Assembly: GCA_003537575.1 (NCBI GenBank)
Contig: DPRS01000038.1
Coordinates: forward strand, 21,519 to 59,818
DNA length: 38,300 bases
DNA from: Oxalobacteraceae bacterium
Lineage (GTDB): Bacteria > Pseudomonadota > Gammaproteobacteria > Burkholderiales > Burkholderiaceae_D
Reading direction: 5' to 3'
Position 1 is the stretch's first letter; the number at the start of each line of letters is the position of its first letter. The position numbers and the translations under genes were made by a program. Shown here in pieces: positions 31,496-38,300 of the stretch. The notes under the pieces were generated by a model. The model ran no database searches. It saw only the letters and a program-made list of their open reading frames with translations, and was not told the DNA's origin.

Positions 31496-32413
31496 ATGAA
31501 CTACATCGGCCGCTTTGCCCCCTCCCCCACCGGCCCCTTGCACCGGGGTTCGCTGGTAGCGGCCATGGCCAGTTACCTGGATGCCCGTGCGCACCACGGC
31601 CAGTGGCTGGTGCGCATCGAGGATATCGACGAGCCGCGCTGCCCGCCGGGCACAGCCGAAGATATCCTCGCCACGCTCGCTGCCTTCGGCATGCATTGGG
31701 ATGGCGAAGTGGTGTGGCAGAGCCGGCGCAAGCAGTTGTACGAGGCGGCGTTCACGCGGCTCTCCCCTTGGGTGTATCCCTGCGGCTGCACGCGCCGCGA
31801 GATCGCCGATTCGCGCATCGGCATCGCCTCCGACGGCGCCGCGGTGTATCCGGGCACCTGCCGCCATGGCCTGGCGCCGGGCAAGACGGCGCGCGCCTTT
31901 CGCGTGCGCGTGCCGGATGCCGGCGATCCGGCTGGCGTCATTACTTTCGAGGATCGCTGGATGGGCACGGTATCACAGCCGCTGGCGACCGCGGTCGGCG
32001 ACTTCGTGCTGAAGCGCGCCGACGGTTTCTGGGCTTATCAGCTGGCGGTGGTGGTGGACGATGCCGACCAGGGCATTACGCACGTGGTGCGCGGCGCGGA
32101 TTTGCTGGATTCGACGCCACGCCAGATTTATCTGCAGCGCTTGCTGGGAATGCCAACGCCAGCCTACCTGCACGTGCCGGTGGTGACCAATGAGCTTGGG
32201 GAAAAGCTGTCCAAGCAATCCGGGGCGCTGGCGCTCGATGCGAACGCGCCGCTGGCGGAATTGTTGCGCGCGGCGCGGTTTCTGGGGCTGGAGGGGCTAG
32301 AAGGACTAGAGGCACTTGTGGTGCCTGCTGCGCCGGGAGTGCAGGAAGAAGCGCTGGAACAGTTCTGGCGGCAGGCGGTGGCAGCGTGGTGCGTGCGGAT
32401 CGGTCGCGCCTGA
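31496..32413 (+). CDS. gluQ: Glutamyl-Q tRNA(Asp) synthetase
   Basis: Truncated relative of glutamyl-tRNA synthetase that attaches glutamate to the queuosine base of tRNA(Asp). The 305-residue length shows the missing anticodon-binding domain. Motifs: RFAPSPTGPLHRGSLVAA (HIGH-type site), a zinc-binding CGCTRREI with a later YPGTCR, and the KMSKS equivalent GEKLSKQSGA. ATG 31496 starts the conserved MNYIGRFAPSPTG. The gene stands alone, divergent from ccdAB and convergent with the helicase gene. Confidence 0.94.
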   Translation: MNYIGRFAPSPTGPLHRGSLVAAMASYLDARAHHGQWLVRIEDIDEPRCPPGTAEDILATLAAFGMHWDGEVVWQSRRKQLYEAAFTRLSPWVYPCGCTRREIADSRIGIASDGAAVYPGTCRHGLAPGKTARAFRVRVPDAGDPAGVITFEDRWMGTVSQPLATAVGDFVLKRADGFWAYQLAVVVDDADQGITHVVRGADLLDSTPRQIYLQRLLGMPTPAYLHVPVVTNELGEKLSKQSGALALDANAPLAELLRAARFLGLEGLEGLEALVVPAAPGVQEEALEQFWRQAVAAWCVRIGRA

Positions 32414-32488
32414 TGCTCTCGATAGGAGCCGCAATTCCCATAAAGGGAATGATGGCATCCCAATCAGGAATTAAAGAGATTTATTTGC

Positions 32489-34009
<1,521 letters not shown>

Positions 34010-34100
34010 GGTTTCTGGGTGAGGCTCCCGGGACTCGGACACCTCGCCAGAAAGACTTGCCAGGCGGGCGTGGGCGGGAAAACGACTATCGAAATTCCCT

Positions 34101-34106
34101 ATTATA
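34101..34106 (-). promoter_or_regulatory. -10 box for rhlE
   Basis: Perfect TATAAT on the minus strand (plus-strand ATTATA) about 90 bases upstream of the helicase ATG. No good -35 is seen. This and the tandem repeat are all I find in 34010-34311. Confidence 0.5.
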
Positions 34107-34155
34107 CGCCACTGTCCAGACGTGATAGCACTCAGGACCGTATCTGGTCAAGTTT

Positions 34156-34191
34156 TCCAGGCAAGCGCATAAATCCAGGCAAGCGCATAAA
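34156..34191. repeat. Perfect 18-bp tandem duplication
   Basis: TCCAGGCAAGCGCATAAA at 34156-34173 is repeated without change at 34174-34191. It lies between adhP and rhlE. It is likely a slippage duplication; a regulatory role is possible. Confidence 0.8.
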
Positions 34192-34311
34192 GCAGGCGGG
34201 CCAACGGGCCTAAGGCATTTGTTACGCCTACAGCGAAATTCATATAACCATTTTTTCATTAAAGCAATCAGAACAAGCAATACCCGGCTCGCATTCCTTG
34301 CCTTTAACTCC

Positions 34312-35334
34312 CTATATTTCCATCACAATGCGCCCTTCGACCTGGCCGCTTTTGAGTTTGCTGAAGATGGCATTGACGTTCTCCAGGCGATCAATCGAAA
34401 TATGGGAGGTGACTTTACCTTCGCCGGCGAACATCAATGCTTCCTCCAGGTCTTTGCGGGTGCCCACGATCGATCCCCGGATCGTCTTTGCGTTGAGCAC
34501 GACATCGAAGATCGGCAGTTCAAAACTACCCGGCGGCAAGCCGACCAGGGTCATCGTCCCGCGTTTATGCAGCATTCCAACCGCCTGGGCGAAAGCCGAG
34601 CGCGACACAGCGGTGACGAGTACGCCATGAGCGCCGGCAATGGTCGATTGCACCACGCCGGGGGCGTCTTGCGTTGCGCAGTTAATCGTCATGTCTGCGC
34701 CGACGCTCCTGGCGAGATCCAGCTTGGCGTCGTCGATATCCACGGCAATCACATGAAACCCCATTGCTTTTGCATACTGCACCGCCATGTGGCCCAACCC
34801 GCCGACGCCTGAAATGGCCACCCATTCGCCCGGCCTGCGGTCGAGCATCTTGAGTCCCTTGTAGACGGTCACCCCGGCGCACAGAATCGGCGCCGCCGGC
34901 GCGAAATCAAGGTTGTCCGGAAGCTTGCCGACGTAGAGCGGATCTGCCAGAACGTATTCGGCATAGTCGCCGTTGACGGAGTAGCCGGTCATCTGCTGCT
35001 CGCCGCACAGCGTCTCCCATCCCGTAATGCAGTGCTCGCAATGCCCGCATGCCGTATGCAGCCAGGGCACGCCGACCCGGTCGCCTTCTTTCAGAAGCTT
35101 CACGCCGGCGCCGACTTTGGCCACATAGCCGGCGCCTTCGTGCCCCGGAATGAACGGCAGGGCCGGTTTCACAGGCCAATCTCCGTCGGCGGCATGGAGG
35201 TCCGTGTGGCACACGCCTGTAGCGACGATTTTGACGAGGATCTGGCCAGGGCCGACCTCCGGAACGTCAACGTCCTCAATGACAAGGGGCTGGCCGAATT
35301 CATGCACGACCGCCGCCTTCATTTTCTCTGCCAT
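34312..35334 (-). CDS. adhP: Zinc-dependent alcohol dehydrogenase AdhP type
   Basis: Predicted NAD-linked ethanol/1-propanol dehydrogenase of the medium-chain family, 340 residues. Catalytic zinc ligands lie in GVCHTDLHAADGDW and GHEGAG; structural zinc Cys cluster is CGHCEHCITGWETLC; the Rossmann loop is ISGVGGLGHMAVQYAKAMG, and VDIDDAKLDLARSVGAD supplies the cofactor-binding Asp. The ATG at 35334 is chosen because GGAAGGGG precedes it at a good distance; a start at 35373 would add 13 residues without a site. Divergent from the FUSC gene. Confidence 0.93.
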   Translation of the reverse strand: MAEKMKAAVVHEFGQPLVIEDVDVPEVGPGQILVKIVATGVCHTDLHAADGDWPVKPALPFIPGHEGAGYVAKVGAGVKLLKEGDRVGVPWLHTACGHCEHCITGWETLCGEQQMTGYSVNGDYAEYVLADPLYVGKLPDNLDFAPAAPILCAGVTVYKGLKMLDRRPGEWVAISGVGGLGHMAVQYAKAMGFHVIAVDIDDAKLDLARSVGADMTINCATQDAPGVVQSTIAGAHGVLVTAVSRSAFAQAVGMLHKRGTMTLVGLPPGSFELPIFDVVLNAKTIRGSIVGTRKDLEEALMFAGEGKVTSHISIDRLENVNAIFSKLKSGQVEGRIVMEI

Positions 35335-35496
35335 CGCAATCCCCTTCCGGTTACGCTGAAAAGCCCAGCGCATTCATGCTTTGAGAAAGAAATTCTGACA
35401 ATCGTGCATGGGCAAAGGTTCAGAAAATGGGATCGCTGTGCGCGCAGCGATATCGGCGGACAGGCGCATAATATCGACCTTGGATAAGGAAGCGAT

Positions 35497-36660
35497 ATGT
35501 CTACTCAGGAAAACAAGCCCGGGCATTCCCCTGCTGCCATGGCAGACAGCGATAAGCGCCGCGCCGCACCTCCGCCATCGATCTCGCTCGGGATGACGAC
35601 GCGTCACTTGCTGACATCTAAGCAATTTCAGGAAAGCATGAGCGTGAAGCCGCCGCCTTCCGTATTCATCGCGTCAGTCGCCGGCGCGCAAGCGGCACTG
35701 GCCTTGCTTTCGGCAATCGTCCTCACCACGCTATCGCCCTGGTCGGAGATGGTCGGCTTTCCTGCGCTGGGCGCCCTGGCCTCGCTGTTTGGCCGCTACG
35801 CCCCGCTGGAGCGGCGCATGCGCATCGTGCTGATTGCCGCCGCCTTGCTGACCTTTGGCGTGCTCGTTCCGTCGCTGGCCTCCTATGCGGGCGCATCGGA
35901 CACGGTCATGGTGCTGACCCTGGCCGTGGTCGCCGGTATCGCGACCATGGCCGTTCCCCACTGGCGGCTGGGTGCTCCGGGCGCTGTGATCATCGTGTTC
36001 GCGGCCGGCGGCGCGCAAGCGCCGGTTGCATCGGCGCACATGCTGATCGAGCGGGTTGCGCTGACCCTGGCGGGCGGCATTGTGGCCTGGATCGTCTGCA
36101 TGCTGACGGATCGTCTGCGCTCGGCGCCGCTCAACAGCCTGCGCCTGCCGCCGCCGCCGCACCGCCCCTTCAGCCACGAACTGTTCGCTGCCGGCCGCAT
36201 CGCAGTCGGCGCGGCAAGCGCAGCGCTGATTGCGCACGCCGCCGGCTGGCACTACCCTGCCTGGGCGGCGATCGGCGCCACGGCCGTCATGCAGGGCGGC
36301 CATCTGCACGTGACCATGAACCGTGCCCTGCAGCGCATGGCCGGCACCGTGGTCGGGGCATGCATCGTCTGGGCGATCCTGGCGCAGTCGCCGTCCTTCT
36401 GGATGCTGGTGGCGGCGATCGTGGTTTTCCAGTTTCTCACCGAAGTGGTGATCGGCTATAACTATGCCCTGGGGCAGATCTTTGTCACGCCGATGGCCCT
36501 CCTGATGACTTACCTGGTCGCGCCGGCGACGTCCGCCAACATGCCGGTGGAACGGGTCTTCGATACGATCCTCGGCGCGGCGCTGGGCATCATCTTTGCG
36601 GTCATCTTTTCGACGATGGATGACCGCGCCTACCTGGCCAGCCATCGCAACAAACTGTAG
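35497..36660 (+). CDS. FUSC-family inner-membrane protein
   Basis: 387-residue membrane protein with two sets of hydrophobic helices (about 48-180 and 230-370) and a proline-rich linker (SLRLPPPPHRPFSHE, near 220). The second half contains WAAIGATAVMQGGHLHVTMNRALQRMAGTVVGACI, the block typical of FUSC / aromatic acid exporter-like proteins ('R...R..GT..G'). The family is linked to efflux of fusaric or aromatic acids, but most members are uncharacterised. AAGGAAG precedes the ATG. It has no obvious partner, since periplasmic adaptor genes are absent nearby. Confidence 0.8.
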   Translation: MSTQENKPGHSPAAMADSDKRRAAPPPSISLGMTTRHLLTSKQFQESMSVKPPPSVFIASVAGAQAALALLSAIVLTTLSPWSEMVGFPALGALASLFGRYAPLERRMRIVLIAAALLTFGVLVPSLASYAGASDTVMVLTLAVVAGIATMAVPHWRLGAPGAVIIVFAAGGAQAPVASAHMLIERVALTLAGGIVAWIVCMLTDRLRSAPLNSLRLPPPPHRPFSHELFAAGRIAVGAASAALIAHAAGWHYPAWAAIGATAVMQGGHLHVTMNRALQRMAGTVVGACIVWAILAQSPSFWMLVAAIVVFQFLTEVVIGYNYALGQIFVTPMALLMTYLVAPATSANMPVERVFDTILGAALGIIFAVIFSTMDDRAYLASHRNKL

Positions 36661-36884
36661 ATCTTGACTCATCCTATAGCTTGGATTGTTTCCACTGTCC
36701 AGAAGCTGCGTGACGCATTTCACCACAGCAAATCTAGCCCTCGCTGTCACTAACAACGATGCCACCATATCAATGAGCGAGTTCAATGCTTATATCTCCG
36801 CTCATGATAGGGTTCGCAAACCAGGCGGTAATTGGCCCACACGGCAGCGAAATTTTTTCAATACCTTGCAATAGACATCGAACC

Positions 36885-36889
36885 AGGAG
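36885..36889 (+). promoter_or_regulatory. Shine-Dalgarno sequence that fixes a TTG start
   Basis: AGGAG at 36885-36889, six bases ahead of TTG 36896. The TTG opens MKKLLIALGLSLG, a proper signal peptide, and no ATG is available nearby. Confidence 0.8.
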
Positions 36890-36895
36890 CTGAAC

Positions 36896-37567
36896 TTGAA
36901 AAAACTATTGATCGCATTGGGTCTTAGTCTCGGTTCCATTTCAGCAGCACATGCCATGGACATCGCCGCCGGCGTTGACGCCGGCACCACCGGCGTGGGC
37001 GCCCATTTGAGCATTCCAGTTGCACAGAACTTTAACGCCCGCTTTGGCTTTGGCATCCTGAACTACTCGTTCAACGAAAACACTGACAATGTCGCTTACG
37101 ACCTCAAGTTGAAGCTCAAGACCGTTGATGCCCTGATAGACTGGCACCCGATGGGCAGCGGTTTCCGTGTCACCGGCGGCCTGGCCTACAATGGCAACAA
37201 GATCGAGGGTACCGGCCGCCCGGCCGTCGGCGGCAGCTACAACTTCAACGGAAACAGTTTCCCAGCCAGCACCGCTGGCCAAGTGGATGCAAACATCGAT
37301 TTCCGCAAAGTCGCCCCGTACATCGGTATAGGCTGGGGCAATGCGCTAGCCAGGCAATCCGGCGGCTGGTCTTTCCAGGCTGACCTGGGGGTGCTGTTCC
37401 AGGGGTCTGCACGTACCAGCCTGGTCAACACGAACTGCACCGCCGGCGCGGCCGTGTGTAACCAGATCGCCACCGAACTGGCTGCCGAAAGCGCCGCCCT
37501 GACCGAAGACATCAGGCAGCTTCGTCACTACCCGGTTGTACGTATCGGCGTCGCCTATAAATTCTGA
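36896..37567 (+). CDS. Small outer-membrane beta-barrel protein
   Basis: 223-residue exported protein. A signal peptide (KKLLIALGLSLGSISAAHA, cleavage before MDIAAG) is followed by an eight-strand-like barrel: alternating strands such as GVGAHLSIPVAQNFNARFGFG and FRVTGGLAYNGNK, ending HYPVVRIGVAYKF with the terminal Phe required for outer-membrane insertion. A long extracellular-type loop carries a Cys pair (NCTAGAAVC). The start is TTG at 36896, supported by AGGAG. The specific function is not recognised; OmpW- or OmpA-like barrels look similar. A strong terminator follows. The 235 bases upstream hold no gene I can support. Confidence 0.82.
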   Translation: MKKLLIALGLSLGSISAAHAMDIAAGVDAGTTGVGAHLSIPVAQNFNARFGFGILNYSFNENTDNVAYDLKLKLKTVDALIDWHPMGSGFRVTGGLAYNGNKIEGTGRPAVGGSYNFNGNSFPASTAGQVDANIDFRKVAPYIGIGWGNALARQSGGWSFQADLGVLFQGSARTSLVNTNCTAGAAVCNQIATELAAESAALTEDIRQLRHYPVVRIGVAYKF

Positions 37568-37612
37568 ATGGTTTCATCCGTCAGGCGCAGCGAAATGGCA
37601 CTGGCGAATGAC

Positions 37613-37652
37613 AAAAGAGGGTTAGCGAACGTTTCGTCGCTAACCCTCTTTT
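37613..37652. terminator. Strong terminator between the barrel gene and the tRNA gene
   Basis: Perfect 16-base arms AAAAGAGGGTTAGCGA (37613-37628) and TCGCTAACCCTCTTTT (37637-37652) with an 8-base loop. The A and T tracts at the ends make it usable from both sides: for the barrel gene on plus and for rpoD-tRNA on minus. Confidence 0.9.
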
Positions 37653-37656
37653 CGAT

Positions 37657-37735
<79 letters not shown>

Positions 37736-37765
37736 GAAAACTGTGCTGTCGGCTGAAATTTGTTG

Positions 37766-37799
37766 GGGACAGAGTACCGCTGGCGCTTAACTCGGTCCC
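37766..37799. repeat. Hairpin downstream of rpoD (possible REP-like element)
   Basis: GGGACAGAGT (37766-37775) pairs with ACTCGGTCCC (37790-37799), one A-G mismatch, loop of 14. It lies 13 bases behind the rpoD stop. It lacks a T run; the GGGGACAGAGTACCGC sequence is of a kind seen as scattered REP-like repeats in betaproteobacteria (from memory, unverified). Confidence 0.45.
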
Positions 37800-37812
37800 G
37801 CAATTCAGTTAA

Positions 37813-38300
37813 TTAACTGCCTTCGAGGAAGCTCTTCAGCTTGTCGGAGCGGGAAGGATGGCGCAGCTTGCGCAATGCCTTGGCTTCTATTTGCCTGATG
37901 CGCTCGCGGGTGACGTCGAACTGCTTGCCCACTTCTTCCAGCGTATGGTCGGTCGACATCTCGATGCCGAAGCGCATGCGCAGCACCTTGGCTTCGCGCG
38001 GCGTGAGCGAATCCAGCACATCCTTGACCACCCCGCGCATGGACGCATGCAGCGCGGCGTCGGACGGCGCCAGGGTATTGTTATCCTCGATGAAGTCGCC
38101 CAGATGTGAATCGTCGTCGTCGCCGATCGGTGTTTCCATCGAAATCGGTTCCTTGGCGATCTTCATGATCTTGCGGATCTTATCTTCCGGCATTTCCATC
38201 TTCAGGGCCAGCGTTGCTGGATCCGGCTCGGCGCCGGTTTCCTGCAGAATCTGGCGCGAGATGCGGTTCATCTTATTGATGGTCTCGATCATGTGCACCG
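37813..38300 (-). CDS. rpoD: RNA polymerase sigma-70 factor RpoD, C-terminal part (5' end outside window)
   Basis: Main housekeeping sigma factor; about 162 C-terminal residues are present. The frame enters at VHMIETINKMNRISRQ (region 3), continues through EPISMETPIGDDDDSHLGDFIED (the region 3.2 finger) and region 4 with REAKVLRMRFGI, HTLEEVGKQFDVTRERIRQIE (the -35-binding helix-turn-helix) and KALRKLRHPSRS, ending FLEGS. Nearly identical in layout to E. coli RpoD. The first visible codon of the reading frame, GTG, is internal, not a start. Confidence 0.97.
   Translation of the reverse strand, partial: VHMIETINKMNRISRQILQETGAEPDPATLALKMEMPEDKIRKIMKIAKEPISMETPIGDDDDSHLGDFIEDNNTLAPSDAALHASMRGVVKDVLDSLTPREAKVLRMRFGIEMSTDHTLEEVGKQFDVTRERIRQIEAKALRKLRHPSRSDKLKSFLEGS

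Noticed and set aside
32434..32450. Small hairpin ATTCCC/GGGAAT after gluQ
   Set aside because: Only six pairs and no T run; too weak to call as a terminator.
36686..36874. 62-codon frame upstream of the barrel gene
   Set aside because: No ribosome-binding site, no recognisable pattern, and composition unlike neighbours; it was left out as probable chance.

Overview
The window reads as a chromosome segment of a betaproteobacterium, most likely Oxalobacteraceae (Herminiimonas, Janthinobacterium or Massilia type). The grounds are the style of the dnaE, rpoD and gluQ products, the GC-rich codon use of the housekeeping genes, and a large Wzx/Wzy exopolysaccharide locus. The genus assignment is inference. 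The housekeeping flanks are GC-rich, whereas about 8.1 to 18.5 kb is clearly AT-rich, as expected of an exchangeable polysaccharide 'serotype' cassette.

Left flank (1-4.5 kb): the 3' end of dnaE, a ParE/RelE-Phd/YefM toxin-antitoxin pair on the minus strand, a divergent second pair (TumE-like DUF6516 protein plus HTH protein), the tRNA hydroxylase trhO, and a secreted or membrane protein of unknown role.

Polysaccharide locus (4.5-30 kb): it opens with a YjbE-like Ala/Gly-rich secreted protein and its terminator, then a mosaic manC pseudogene, then wbaP (initiating sugar-phosphate transferase) and galU on the plus strand. A long minus-strand series follows. In transcription order it is a YjbH-PAP2 fusion, a Wza-like exporter, a Wzz-type chain-length protein, manC, gmd, colC, colD, wzy, a GT4, wzx, a GT2, a phosphoribosyltransferase, a HAD phosphatase and gmm. 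manC, gmd, colD and colC make a complete predicted route to GDP-L-colitose; the DegT-family enzyme has His where the PLP lysine should be, the hallmark of ColD. The phosphoribosyltransferase/HAD pair fits the PRPP-dependent route that adds ribofuranose. The plus-strand operon rfbBDAC on the far side makes dTDP-L-rhamnose.

Right flank (30-38.3 kb): a hexose-6-phosphate mutarotase, a CcdAB toxin-antitoxin pair with a 13-bp-phased operator, gluQ, a RhlE-type DEAD-box helicase, adhP, a FUSC-family membrane protein, a small outer-membrane barrel with a TTG start, a terminator, a CAU-anticodon tRNA (probably Ile2) and the 3' end of rpoD.

Most striking points: predicted colitose plus ribofuranose in one polysaccharide, the barrel-phosphatase fusion, a shared TTGATCAA palindrome in front of two divergent polysaccharide transcription units, the manC scar at the left edge of the cassette, and the phased CcdA operator with extra copies next to the mutarotase gene.
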